This document shows, piece after piece, positions 8,739 through 17,371 of a stretch of 64,000 nucleotides of DNA; position 1 is the stretch's first letter, and each line of letters starts with the position of its first letter. Source of the stretch: Paenibacillus polymyxa (GTDB lineage: Bacteria; Bacillota; Bacilli; Paenibacillales; Paenibacillaceae); the NCBI RefSeq assembly GCF_015710975.1, contig NZ_CP049783.1, positions 2,043,501-2,107,500 of the forward strand, in the 5' to 3' direction. Below the pieces are notes generated by a model. It did no database searches. It saw nothing but the letters and a program-made list of their open reading frames with translations, and had not been told where the DNA came from. A program made the position numbers and the translations under genes.

Positions 8739-10481
8739 TCAAGTGTGAGGAGTTGGAGGTTGGGCAGGCGGAAACCAGACATGACGAAGATCCACCCAAC
8801 CTTGGCTGTTAAAGGATACGCCGCGAACAGTAGGAAGATAGGCCGTCTGAACGGGCTTTTCATATAAAATATGCAGCTGGTGCTCATCCATGAGCCGAGT
8901 TTCGATATGTTCAAATTGCTGTGCTCTAACGGTATGATCGGCTTCCCGTGCAATTTCGCGCAGCAGTCTTTCGATATCCACACGGCTATGCGGCTCCACA
9001 TGCCCGGATACATTGAGATACAGATCAAACAGACGCAATTGCTCATCACGGTCACGAAACAGAGAAAAGATGATTAAGTCTGACTCCATACGAATAGATG
9101 AACTTTTGAATTCATTCATGGATGCGGCCACAATGTTACACGTATATCCACAGGATTCGAGCTGAGCTGCGACCCGTTCTGCATCCGCTCTATACTCGGG
9201 AATGGTGGCAATTTGTAACGCCGCCAGTGGTTCGCATGAATCATTAGCGTTAGGCGAATCCACTGCTGAAGGAAGGGGGCGATGATCCAGACATGCTACA
9301 ATCCGAGCACGTATTTCCGGGTTGCGCAGCGGTCCATCCTTGTGTGTGTTACATGTGATAAATTTGCGTACCGAAGCCGCCGAGTGAATCTGGCTCCATG
9401 CGGTATCCGTGTCTCTTGCCAGTATAGGATTATGGATAATGTGAAAAGAAGAAGCGGTATCTTCCATATCCGGCGATTCCAGCTTAGTCGCCCACGGGAG
9501 TTGAACGATTTCCACCCGATCTAGATGAGCGCGACCCTGAAAATAAGGCGCAAAAGCCTCAAGTAAGCACAAGCTTTCGTTCATTTCCGTGACCTTGAAA
9601 GCCCCCGTACCGATAGGACGAATGCCAAAGGCGGCTTCACCCACCTGATTAAGCTCACGCGGTACAATGGCAGCCCGGCTGGTACACAGGAAGGATAAAA
9701 ATAGCTCGTTCGGCTCCTTTAGTACAAAGCGTACCATCGTCGGACTCAACGCTTGAACGTGCTGAATTTGCCGGACGATAAAATGGTAAAGTCTCCTTCC
9801 CGGCGCCCGACTCAGTCGTTCAAAGGTATAGACGACGTCTTCCGCGGTCAGTATTTTGCCGTTATGAAACAGCACTTCTTTACGCAGGAAAAAGGTCCAC
9901 TTCGTACGAGTAGTGTCCACATCCCAAGCGTGCGCCAGTCCCGGCAAAATCTCACCGCTCTCGTTCGCCCGGCGGGCCAGCCCGTCAAAGACATGACTGG
10001 ATACGAAGGACTCGGCGAGCCAGTTCAAGTACAACGGGTCCAGCGTATAGAGCTGCTGGCGAATGGGCAGACGCAGCGTGTCGATCTGCTGCTGATCACT
10101 GCGCACCTCCGCGTGATGCCCGAAATAATTCAGCAGCCAGCCCTGTAAATGCTCCTGCATGGTGGAGGAGCGTGAATGAACTCGGATTTCATCCAGTGCG
10201 CGTTTGATATCATGGCGGTCTATGGCTTGCATCATGGATTGCACAGCAATGTCTTCCGGCTGAATAAGAAAGCGCAGGCTGGAGCGGCGGCCTCTGCCTC
10301 GGCGAGGAGTCCATTGTATCCAGTCGTGCTGCTCCATTTTCTGAATGATCATCAAGGCATTGCGGTGGGTGCAGTCAAAAATAGCCGCCAGCTCATCCAG
10401 CGTAGTCTCTATGGTATGGTTCTCGTCCCTGTCGTCAGCTGCGTGGGAGTGAAGCCGTAAAAATTGGGCGTGAAGTTTCAT
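8739..10481 (-). CDS. SgrR-family regulator (HTH fused to a solute-binding domain)
   Basis: This 580-residue protein joins an N-terminal SgrR-type winged helix (about residues 1-115, with TTLDELAAIFDCTHRNALMIIQKM) to an extracellular-type peptide-binding domain (SBP_bac_5, about 160-560, with LAHAWDVDTTRTKWTFFLRKEVLFHNGK). There is no signal peptide, so the binding domain works inside the cell as a ligand sensor. E. coli SgrR senses sugar-phosphate stress; other members control transporter genes. It is divergent from the membrane-protein operon starting at 10629, with about 150 bases between, and could regulate it. The ligand is unknown. Confidence 0.85.
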   Translation of the reverse strand: MKLHAQFLRLHSHAADDRDENHTIETTLDELAAIFDCTHRNALMIIQKMEQHDWIQWTPRRGRGRRSSLRFLIQPEDIAVQSMMQAIDRHDIKRALDEIRVHSRSSTMQEHLQGWLLNYFGHHAEVRSDQQQIDTLRLPIRQQLYTLDPLYLNWLAESFVSSHVFDGLARRANESGEILPGLAHAWDVDTTRTKWTFFLRKEVLFHNGKILTAEDVVYTFERLSRAPGRRLYHFIVRQIQHVQALSPTMVRFVLKEPNELFLSFLCTSRAAIVPRELNQVGEAAFGIRPIGTGAFKVTEMNESLCLLEAFAPYFQGRAHLDRVEIVQLPWATKLESPDMEDTASSFHIIHNPILARDTDTAWSQIHSAASVRKFITCNTHKDGPLRNPEIRARIVACLDHRPLPSAVDSPNANDSCEPLAALQIATIPEYRADAERVAAQLESCGYTCNIVAASMNEFKSSSIRMESDLIIFSLFRDRDEQLRLFDLYLNVSGHVEPHSRVDIERLLREIAREADHTVRAQQFEHIETRLMDEHQLHILYEKPVQTAYLPTVRGVSFNSQGWVDLRHVWFPPAQPPTPHT

Positions 10482-10628
10482 TCAGGAATGCTCCGTTTCC
10501 CCTATGCTTGAGTAAAAGCGCAACTGCTTTTATAAAATAGGAAATTTTATTTTGATTAATTTCTCTTTATCTTCTTATTTTATCATCTACAATAAGGGTT
10601 ATAAAGCATAGTTGTGGAGGTATTTACC

Positions 10629-12143
10629 ATGCATGACAAGGTGAATGGATCGTCTTTGCCGAAAGCGTCGTTGTTGTCCGCCTTTGCCGGCGCCATTGTA
10701 TTGGCGCTGGTCCATCAATATCTGTTCTTCGGACATGGGCTGGGCGTGTCTATGCCTATTTTCGTTATTGTATTTTACGTGTATATGTATTCCTTTAATC
10801 GAGATCGTTGCCAGCCCATTACATGGATAGGACGTCTGCTGTTTGTGGTCATTATGATGCTGGCACTGACATATGTGCTGTCCGATAACCCGATCTTCTA
10901 TGTGTTAAATGCCCTGGCTATATCTGCTCTGATTAGCGTACATATGGTGTTGCTGTTCGGGGAAAAAAGGCATAGCTGGTCAGAAATCGGTATTATCGGT
11001 CAGGCGCTAAGCCATTGGTTTTATCAAAATTTTCGCCATATCGTGACTCCGTTTCGAATGTTTAAGACGGCAGCCTTTCGGAATGTAAAGGATGAGCGTA
11101 AGCGTGTATTGGGTAAAGTGATAATCGGTCTACTTATTGCCTTGCCGTTGCTACTCATTATTATATCTCTGCTGGCTTCCGCAGATGGGGTGTTCGAAGA
11201 GTTGTTATCTGGCATACCCGCATGGATTGGCACATTGACCTTTGGGAGTGGTTTGCCGCGGCTGATCTGGGCCTGCTTTTTTACCTTCTGTTTTTTCTGT
11301 TACTTGTGGGGATTCGTACAGCCTGCTCCGCGGAATACGGAAAGAGAGGCTCAGTCAGCAGCAGCAGTACCTTACCACGAGCCGGTCGCAATCAAGTTTG
11401 ATCCTGTCATTACCGCTACAGTGCTGATTGTCATGAACCTGGTGTATGTTGTGTTCGTCGTGCTGCAGTTCGGATATCTGTTTGGTGCATGGGAAGGTGC
11501 TTTGCCAGAAGGAACCTCGTATGCTGAATATGCGAGAAGAGGATTCGGGGAGCTGGTTATGGTAACAGGTATCAATTTTGTGCTGATGATCAGTGTATTG
11601 AAATGGACTGAATTCAGCTCAGGTATAGTGCAAACATTGAACAGCGGCCTGCTGTACATACTCGTCGGTTGTTCGGGTGTGATGCTGTACTCGGGATATA
11701 CCCGGCTGGTTATGTACGAAGAAGCATACGGATATACGTATATCCGTTATCTGGTACACGCATTTATGATTTTTCTAGGCTTGCTGCTGCTCGTTGCGGC
11801 CGTGCGTATTCATGTCCGCCAGCTTCCGCTGGCGAAATATTATATTGTACTCGCTCTAATCGCCTATGTCGTCGTGAATTATGTGGGTATTGATGTACGG
11901 ATAGCTGAAAATAATCTCGAACGGTATCGTACAACATCGGTGATAGACAAGGAATATTTGAGTGAGCTATCAGCGGACGCGATTCCACTACTGATTGATT
12001 TTAGCCGTAAGGAACACGGAGCGCTGGATGAGTTTTTACAAGCCCGCTTGATGAGCATGACGAGAGAAGAATCGAGTTGGCCCGAATTCAATTGGGCTAA
12101 GTATCGAGCGCAACAGGAATTGCACGCCTATATTTTGGAATGA
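10629..12143 (+). CDS. DUF4153/DUF4173-type polytopic membrane protein
   Basis: This 504-residue integral membrane protein has about ten or more hydrophobic helices. Two soluble stretches are visible, one near residues 105-160 (basic, rich in Arg/Lys) and a C-terminal hydrophilic tail of about 80 residues. The ATG at 10629 sits eight bases after GTGGAGGT. The pattern of helices and motifs such as DGVFEELLSGIPAW matches the DUF4173 group as I recall it; function is not known. Two further genes follow at short spacing, making a three-gene operon of unknown role. Confidence 0.7.
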   Translation: MHDKVNGSSLPKASLLSAFAGAIVLALVHQYLFFGHGLGVSMPIFVIVFYVYMYSFNRDRCQPITWIGRLLFVVIMMLALTYVLSDNPIFYVLNALAISALISVHMVLLFGEKRHSWSEIGIIGQALSHWFYQNFRHIVTPFRMFKTAAFRNVKDERKRVLGKVIIGLLIALPLLLIIISLLASADGVFEELLSGIPAWIGTLTFGSGLPRLIWACFFTFCFFCYLWGFVQPAPRNTEREAQSAAAVPYHEPVAIKFDPVITATVLIVMNLVYVVFVVLQFGYLFGAWEGALPEGTSYAEYARRGFGELVMVTGINFVLMISVLKWTEFSSGIVQTLNSGLLYILVGCSGVMLYSGYTRLVMYEEAYGYTYIRYLVHAFMIFLGLLLLVAAVRIHVRQLPLAKYYIVLALIAYVVVNYVGIDVRIAENNLERYRTTSVIDKEYLSELSADAIPLLIDFSRKEHGALDEFLQARLMSMTREESSWPEFNWAKYRAQQELHAYILE

Positions 12144-12156
12144 GAGGTGTTTGGGA

Positions 12157-12723
12157 ATGATCGGAACAGATACGTTACAAGGTATGGTACTAGAGCTACG
12201 GGATGAAATGTCACACTACCAGCATCAGTTTGGTGTAAGACGGAACGATTTCCTCGTGGAGGCTATGTCCTATGGAATGAGTAAGGAGGAAGCCCGTGCT
12301 TATGCTATCCAGCGTATTGGCCCGGTCGTTCCCGTCACCTGTATGCCTACGTTGGCTCTAGGGAAAGTGAGACCGCTCAGTCCAATGTTGGCAATGCGGT
12401 ACCAATATGCAGGGGATTGGAAGGACATCCATGAGCATCTGCTCCTTCCTGATGAAGTGCTCCGGATCGCAGGTACACAGCATTTTCGCAGCTGGATCAG
12501 CGATATGCGAAATTACTGGGTGGAATCGGCCCCTTACCGATTCGGGGATGATCGTCTTTCGCTGCTGTCGGTCGCAAGCGAGAAAGAAGGTCACTTTTCC
12601 ATGCTCGTCTGGAAGGAACCTGGTGAAGAGCCGGAGGTATGGACGTATGCTTCCCAGCATGAATACCGATTCAGTCATTTGCTCCACTGGTTCAAGTGGT
12701 TGAATGGGCGCAGTGAAGAATGA
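12157..12723 (+). CDS. Hypothetical protein, 188 aa, in the DUF4173 operon
   Basis: This 188-residue soluble protein has no signal peptide or membrane segment. The N-terminal third is helical (LQGMVLELRDEMSHYQHQFG, then MSKEEARAYAIQRIG). The C-terminal half alternates Trp/Tyr-rich beta-like segments such as LVWKEPGEEPEVWTY. GAGAGGTG lies about eight bases before the ATG, 13 bases after the upstream stop. I do not recognise a family. Its tight coupling to the membrane protein before it and the small membrane protein after it suggests a shared complex or process. Confidence 0.7.
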   Translation: MIGTDTLQGMVLELRDEMSHYQHQFGVRRNDFLVEAMSYGMSKEEARAYAIQRIGPVVPVTCMPTLALGKVRPLSPMLAMRYQYAGDWKDIHEHLLLPDEVLRIAGTQHFRSWISDMRNYWVESAPYRFGDDRLSLLSVASEKEGHFSMLVWKEPGEEPEVWTYASQHEYRFSHLLHWFKWLNGRSEE

Positions 12724-12732
12724 GAGGTATAG

Positions 12733-12891
12733 ATGATGCAAAAGAATCGTAATTGGATCGTGCTATTTATTGGCATTGCTATAATGGTGGGGGTTGCAGA
12801 CTATTTTACACCAGCTAAGCCTGCGACTACTCCTGAGCTTATCGTTCCAACTGTAATCAGTGAAGAAAGCCTTCAGCTAAGTGATGACTAA
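12733..12891 (+). CDS. Small single-pass membrane protein, 52 aa
   Basis: A 52-residue reading frame starts MMQKNRNWIVLFIGIAIMVG, giving a basic N-terminus and one hydrophobic helix. A Pro/Thr-rich and then acidic tail ends SLQLSDD. GAGAGGT lies at 12722-12728, overlapping the previous stop, so it is translated as the third gene of the DUF4173 operon. It could be a membrane anchor or an exported protein whose signal is uncleaved. No function is known. Confidence 0.6.
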   Translation: MMQKNRNWIVLFIGIAIMVGVADYFTPAKPATTPELIVPTVISEESLQLSDD

Positions 12892-13127
12892 ACAATAAGG
12901 GTCACATTATGGCTGCTGTTAAGTTGATTTTGAGCAAAGTCTCTGGTTTCGATTGAAATTAAAAAAATATAGTTCATTTTCTGTGGTATTGCGTTGTTAA
13001 AGTAAGCCGGAAATCACCCTAATAGTTGAGAGGGAATTGAAGCTAATATCAATCGAATGTGGAGCCATTCAGATGTTCAAGCGACTCCGTCATTTCCTCT
13101 ACAACTTATATTCAGGGGGAATTTTCA
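12892..13127. other. Intergenic region without a recognised gene
   Basis: These 236 bases separate the DUF4173 operon from the next gene. I see no convincing terminator hairpin or reading frame with a ribosome site. The stretch around 12958-12995 is AT-rich and may hold the promoter of the following gene, but no clear -35/-10 pair stands out. Confidence 0.4.
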
Positions 13128-13565
13128 ATGGCTAGAAGTGCAAGCACATACGCATCTGTAATCGACGGTTTTAAGGTAGAAACGAACAAAAAGTATTCGC
13201 CAGTAGGTGGAACAAAATGTAATATTTTTGCACAAGACGTGATGGCTGCGATGTCGGCTTCCTTGCCAAGTGGCTTAGCCAATCAAATGGCTGATGCTTT
13301 ACTGGGTAACAACACGCCGGGCTGGTACTCCGTAACTTTTCAGGATGCTCAGAAAAGAGCAAACCTCGGGTACCCAACCATCGGGATCAAAAAAGCGGAC
13401 GGACATGGTCATGTCGTTGTCGTCAGACCAAAGGGTTCATCGATCACGATCTTGAAGGAAGTACAGATCGCTCAGGCGGGAACCAAAAATTACAACAGTA
13501 ATACTATTAATTACTCTTGGGTGGCAGCTGATCTGCCTGGCGTAAAATTCTATACACACGACTAA
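13128..13565 (+). CDS. Putative cysteine-hydrolase-like protein, 145 aa
   Basis: This 145-residue protein has a Cys-containing segment GGTKCNIFAQDVMAAM near residues 27-42 and a His segment GHGHVVVVRP near 97-106, followed by NYSW and a C-terminal FYTHD. The Cys...His order and spacing resemble NlpC/P60 or CHAP-type amidases, which cut peptidoglycan peptides. This is a motif-level impression only. No signal peptide is visible at the ATG at 13128, which lies eight bases after CAGGGGGA; an upstream in-frame start lacks a ribosome site. It could act inside the cell, be released by lysis or be exported by another route. It stands alone between terminator-like sequences. Confidence 0.5.
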   Translation: MARSASTYASVIDGFKVETNKKYSPVGGTKCNIFAQDVMAAMSASLPSGLANQMADALLGNNTPGWYSVTFQDAQKRANLGYPTIGIKKADGHGHVVVVRPKGSSITILKEVQIAQAGTKNYNSNTINYSWVAADLPGVKFYTHD

Positions 13566-13590
13566 GTGGTTTTGAGATATTAGCAGTCAA

Positions 13591-13640
13591 AATAACCCTG
13601 GAAGCAGATCCATTCGATCTGCCTCCAGGGTTATTTTTTT
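13591..13640. terminator. Strong bidirectional terminator
   Basis: AATAACCCTGGA-GCAGATC pairs with GATCTGC-TCCAGGGTTATT across a five-base loop with one mismatch, followed by T7 on the right. It separates the hydrolase-like gene from the convergent WG-repeat gene. Confidence 0.9.
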
Positions 13641-14754
13641 ATTTTGAAGCAGAATGTTTAGATACAATGAAGGCTTTGCCTGGCTTGACAAAAGCAACTG
13701 CATAACCATTAGAGAAGGAAGAAGATTCCGATCTGTATTCAAGCTTGGTCAGCAGTTGACCTTGGCGATTGATGTAACCGAATTTTCCGTCCGAGACAGA
13801 TGAGTTTGCTTGTTTACCAACTAAAGCAATGCCTTCCTTGAATGGAGATGTAACGTCATATTTTTGTTGATATTTAATGACCAATGTTCCGGTTTTATCA
13901 ATAAACCCAACCTCATTTTTCGCATTTTTCACACTGGCCAAGCCCTCGCTAAAATCCTGTGCATCCGTAAATTTAAAGGGAATCACGACTTTTCCCTGTT
14001 TATTGATGAATCCCCATTTACCCTTGGCATTTTGTACTGGAGCCAATCCTTCCGAGAAGTCTCCGCCAGATTTGTATTGAGGTGGAATGACTTCTTTTCC
14101 TGCCGTATTGATATAACCGTATAGTCCCTTGCTATTTTGAACAATAGCCAAGCCATCCGAGAAACTACGGCTGTATTTGTGTTGATAAGGAATCGCTAGC
14201 TTACCGGAAGCATTCACAAAACCAATCTTCCCAGTGTTAGGGGCATAGGCAAGGGCCAGCCCTTCTGTAAATACATATTCTGAATCCACATGTTCTTTAA
14301 AATGAGAAAGGATTTTTCCCGTTCGATCTATAATTGCATTTTCTTTGGTGTCTGCTATGGTGACCTTGGCCTTGCCTTCGGAAAAGACATTGGCTTCGGT
14401 GTATTGGCAAGGAATGACCAGTGTCCCTTTCGTATTAATGTACCCAAAGAGATTGGTTTTTGTATTTTTGACTACAGCCCGCTGCTCTTGAAAATCACCA
14501 ACAGGTTTAAGCTCGGCGGGAAGAGAGAAAGCCTTTTGTCCCTTGGTATTGTAATACACAAGGTTTCCGGCAGATGTTTCAGCAGCCAATAAGCCATCAT
14601 GAAAAGCACCATCGCTTGAAGGACGAGCAATGTTGTAATCTACAGCAGTTTTAGAGACTTCAATGGTTGTTATGCTGGGTGCGGCCCAGCCTGTTCCAAT
14701 AACAGAGATGCCAGTAATCAAAATTAATGCAGCTAATCCTAACTTTTTCAACAT
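13639..14754 (-). CDS. Exported WG-repeat protein
   Basis: This 371-residue protein starts with a cleavable signal peptide (MLKKLGLAALILITG, cleavage near AWAAP-like GWAAP). It is then built of about seven to eight WG (KWGFI-type) beta repeats of roughly 40-45 residues. Examples are FGYINTKGTLVIP, YGYINTAGKEVIPPQY and WGFINKQGKVVIPFKF, each followed by DFSEGLA-type text. These repeats form a propeller- or solenoid-like scaffold of unknown role, common in Bacillota. AAAGGAG lies eight bases before the ATG. It is monocistronic. Confidence 0.85.
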   Translation of the reverse strand: MLKKLGLAALILITGISVIGTGWAAPSITTIEVSKTAVDYNIARPSSDGAFHDGLLAAETSAGNLVYYNTKGQKAFSLPAELKPVGDFQEQRAVVKNTKTNLFGYINTKGTLVIPCQYTEANVFSEGKAKVTIADTKENAIIDRTGKILSHFKEHVDSEYVFTEGLALAYAPNTGKIGFVNASGKLAIPYQHKYSRSFSDGLAIVQNSKGLYGYINTAGKEVIPPQYKSGGDFSEGLAPVQNAKGKWGFINKQGKVVIPFKFTDAQDFSEGLASVKNAKNEVGFIDKTGTLVIKYQQKYDVTSPFKEGIALVGKQANSSVSDGKFGYINRQGQLLTKLEYRSESSSFSNGYAVAFVKPGKAFIVSKHSASK

Positions 14755-15142
14755 GCATAAGCTCCTTTGTGAGTTGATTTTTAACTTCGGGCTTCAAAGA
14801 ATCCTGCCCTCATACGTAGGGCCTTCCATAATATAGACGATAAAAATGTAGGAATGTTTCTTGATATTCAAAATTTTTCTAATTTTCAGTGCGTGAAAGC
14901 TCTACTTTCATGTAGGATGCTTGTTCATCTCGTCTCTACTCATCTCTTCTGACCTCAGCTATTCTTTGGCTACGGAGGGGCTATCAAGCCTATTCCGTAG
15001 CTCATGTTAACAATTTACAGAATCGAATAACATATCATTGGCAGAATCTCTTATAGTGAAAATCGATTATTATTGAGAGATTAAAGATGAGGGATCAGTT
15101 CACTTTCAAAAAAAAAGAAGAAAATGTGTCATTTTAAAAAAA

Positions 15143-15171
15143 GTCTATACATATATGTTAAATGTATAGAC
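15143..15171. promoter_or_regulatory. Inverted-repeat operator overlapping the PTS -35 box
   Basis: GTCTATACAT (15143-15152) and ATGTATAGAC (15162-15171) are perfect inverted repeats with a 9-base spacer. The right arm overlaps the -35 hexamer at 15167. The GntR regulator encoded at 19009 is the obvious candidate to bind here, but its own promoter operator has a different arm order. Confidence 0.6.
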
Positions 15172-15195
15172 AAATTCAAAAAGCGGATTTATAAT
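15167..15195 (+). promoter_or_regulatory. Sigma-A promoter of the PTS operon
   Basis: TAGACA (15167-15172) and TATAAT (15190-15195) are 17 bases apart. Transcription should start near 15202, inside the cre box. Confidence 0.65.
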
Positions 15196-15200
15196 TACGC

Positions 15201-15214
15201 TGTAAACGTTTTCT
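15201..15214 (+). promoter_or_regulatory. CcpA cre box at the PTS transcription start
   Basis: TGTAAACGTTTTCT matches the cre pattern TGNAANCGNWNNCW. It covers the predicted start site, a position that gives CcpA repression when preferred sugars are present. Confidence 0.7.
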
Positions 15215-15256
15215 AGTAGTTATCATCCAATCAGACCTTGAAGGGAAGGAACAATC

Positions 15257-15574
15257 ATGAAGAAAATTTTACTGGCGTGCAGCTCAGGTATGTCTACAAG
15301 TTTGCTGGTTACTAAGATGCAGGATTATGCTAAGTCCATTGGAGACGAGGCTGAAATTTGGGCAGTAGGTCAAGATCAAGCCGCAGAGGACATGGCTAAG
15401 GCTGACGCTGTATTGATCGGCCCGCAAATGAGTTTTCTTAAAGGACAGCTGGAAAAGGAAGCAGCCCAATATGGTATTCATGTAGAAGTGATTGACATGA
15501 TGGCCTACGGAATGGTTGACGGTAAGAAAGCCTACGAACAGGCTGTGAAACTGGTGGAACGTAAAAATGGATAA
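15257..15574 (+). CDS. PTS lactose/cellobiose-family IIB component
   Basis: This 105-residue cytoplasmic protein takes phosphate from IIA and passes it to the incoming beta-glucoside. The phosphocysteine sits in the N-terminal loop ILLACSSGMSTS (Cys near residue 8), followed by the P-loop-like turn. Length is typical. AAGGGAAGGA precedes the ATG. It is the first gene of a IIB-IIA-IIC-hydrolase operon and overlaps IIA by eight bases. Cellobiose or another short beta-glucoside is the likely substrate. Confidence 0.92.
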   Translation: MKKILLACSSGMSTSLLVTKMQDYAKSIGDEAEIWAVGQDQAAEDMAKADAVLIGPQMSFLKGQLEKEAAQYGIHVEVIDMMAYGMVDGKKAYEQAVKLVERKNG

Positions 15575-15899
15575 AGTTAATATAGCTGATCTGACGGAAG
15601 AACAAATTAGTTTCCAACTTATTTTGCATAGTGGAAGCGCTCGCAGCAAAGTGATTCAGGCGCTGACTGAATACAGAAATGAAAATGTAGAAGGTGCGGA
15701 CGATTTGCTCAAACAAGCCAAGCAGGATTTACGTGCCGCGCATGATATCCATTTTCAAATGGTTAAGAAGGAAGCGGGAGGAACCCAAACTCCCTTCTCG
15801 CTCCTTCTAATGCATGCCGAGGATCATTTGATGTCCACGGCTACCATGAAGGATTTGGTTCAAGAGCTGCTGGAGCTGTTCAAATCCAGAAGTTTATAG
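15567..15899 (+). CDS. PTS lactose/cellobiose-family IIA component
   Basis: This 110-residue helical protein is phosphorylated by HPr and hands phosphate to IIB. The family plan is clear: an N-terminal helix with ISFQLILHSGSARS, a middle Lys/Asp-rich segment, and the active His in LLMHAEDHLMSTATMKDL near residues 75-80. Its ATG overlaps the end of the IIB gene by eight bases, indicating translational coupling. An 84-base gap with GGGGAGG then leads to IIC. Confidence 0.92.
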   Translation: MDKVNIADLTEEQISFQLILHSGSARSKVIQALTEYRNENVEGADDLLKQAKQDLRAAHDIHFQMVKKEAGGTQTPFSLLLMHAEDHLMSTATMKDLVQELLELFKSRSL

Positions 15900-15983
15900 C
15901 TGGACCTGTAAATTTGTGAATTTTGGGACATGAAATGCTTGCAACCCTATTGATGCAAGTCACTTCGCGGGGAGGAATAGGCT

Positions 15984-17312
15984 TTGTTTGAAAAATTAAG
16001 CCGGATACTGATACCTATTGCCGGTAAACTGAACAACAACCGCTATCTTACTGTACTGCGTGATGCATTCATGCTGTCATTTCCATTAACAGTTTTTGGC
16101 TCCATTATTGTAGTTATTATTAATCTGCCGTTTCTAAAAGGGTGGATGGGCGACGGCAATTATGCGACTTTTAGCAGTCTGCTGAACATTGCGCCTAATG
16201 CCACACTGAATATTATGACCTTATTTGTCATCGTCGGGATTGGTTATTATCTATCTCGAAGTTATAAGGTCGAGCCCATATTCGGCGGTATGATCGCGTT
16301 GGCCAGTTTCTTAATGCTCACCCCTTTTGTACTGACACAAGAAAGCGGTGCCACGATTGCTGGTGTCATTCCGGTGGACCGGATTGGTGCCAAAGGCATG
16401 TTCCTTGGTATGATCGTCGCCTTTATCGCGGCTGAGATATACCGGAGGGTGACACAGCGAAATTTTGTCATTAAAATGCCTCCAGGTGTTCCGCCAGCCG
16501 TTGCCAAATCGTTTGCCGCTTTGCTTCCGGCATGTATCACATTGGGCATATTTTTGATCATTAATGTTGTAGTTACACTGACCCTTCACAATAACCTGCA
16601 TGATCTGATTTATCATGCCGTACAGGCACCGCTGGTGCATTTGGGCAGTGGTATTATACCTACATTAATTGCTATTTTCTTTGTTCAGCTTTTATGGTTC
16701 TTTGGGCTTCATGGTCAGATTATTATCAACTCAGTTATGGACCCAATCTGGAATACACTGGCACTTGAAAACTATGAAGCGTACTCCAAAGGAGCGGAAC
16801 TGCCGCATATTATCACCAAGCAGTTTGTGGATATTTATACAGTAGGTATCGGTGGTACAGGTATGACATTGGCTGTCGTGCTTTCGATTCTGATCTTCCT
16901 GAAGAGTAAGCAATTGAAGCAGGTCAGTAAGCTGGCCCTTGGACCAGGTCTGTTTAATGTCAACGAACCCGTCATATTCGGTCTGCCGATTGTGATGAAT
17001 CCGCTTATTTTTGTTCCGTGGGTCATTTCTCCAATGATCGTTACGCTGATTACTTACTTTGCCATGACTACGGGGATTGTACCGCCGCCCAACGGGATAC
17101 AGGTTCCTTGGACGATGCCGTTGTTCTTTAGTGGAATGATGGCTACGGGTTCTCTAATGGGAGGCATACTGCAGTTGTTTAATATGGCTGTCGTCTTTGT
17201 CATCTGGTTCCCGTTCCTGAAAATTATTGATCGGATGAACGTTCGTAAGGAGCAGGAAGAGGAGCTTAAACAAGCAGCCGTTGCAGGTAAGGATCAAACT
17301 GTTGGAATGTAA
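15984..17312 (+). CDS. PTS cellobiose-family IIC permease
   Basis: This 442-residue integral membrane protein carries the sugar across the membrane while it is phosphorylated. It has about ten hydrophobic helices, a conserved LFNVNEPVIFGLPIVMNP loop near residue 320-335 (the Glu binds sugar in this family) and a Glu/Lys-rich tail. The TTG at 15984 is chosen because GGGGAGG ends eight bases upstream and MFEKLSRILIPIAGKL is the standard start. It is third in the operon. Confidence 0.9.
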   Translation: MFEKLSRILIPIAGKLNNNRYLTVLRDAFMLSFPLTVFGSIIVVIINLPFLKGWMGDGNYATFSSLLNIAPNATLNIMTLFVIVGIGYYLSRSYKVEPIFGGMIALASFLMLTPFVLTQESGATIAGVIPVDRIGAKGMFLGMIVAFIAAEIYRRVTQRNFVIKMPPGVPPAVAKSFAALLPACITLGIFLIINVVVTLTLHNNLHDLIYHAVQAPLVHLGSGIIPTLIAIFFVQLLWFFGLHGQIIINSVMDPIWNTLALENYEAYSKGAELPHIITKQFVDIYTVGIGGTGMTLAVVLSILIFLKSKQLKQVSKLALGPGLFNVNEPVIFGLPIVMNPLIFVPWVISPMIVTLITYFAMTTGIVPPPNGIQVPWTMPLFFSGMMATGSLMGGILQLFNMAVVFVIWFPFLKIIDRMNVRKEQEEELKQAAVAGKDQTVGM

Positions 17313-17371
17313 CATGAATGAGCTGCTAGTGTAGTGGACTTGTTCTTTGCAAAAGAGAGAGGAGTAGAGCT

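Larger units (their letters stand above)
14755..15256. other. Divergent intergenic region before the PTS operon
   Basis: These 502 bases hold no gene I can support. The right-hand 115 bases carry the PTS promoter, an inverted-repeat operator and a cre box, listed separately. The left part presumably contains the WG-repeat gene promoter on the minus strand, but no clear consensus pair was found. Confidence 0.5.

Noticed and set aside
10176-10460. 94-codon plus-strand frame inside the SgrR-like gene
   Set aside because: Shadow frame of a well-supported minus-strand gene.
14755-15200. Possible PRD antiterminator (RAT) hairpin before the PTS operon
   Set aside because: No terminator overlaps an RAT-like sequence here and no BglG-type gene is adjacent. 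The promoter, operator and cre box explain the region.
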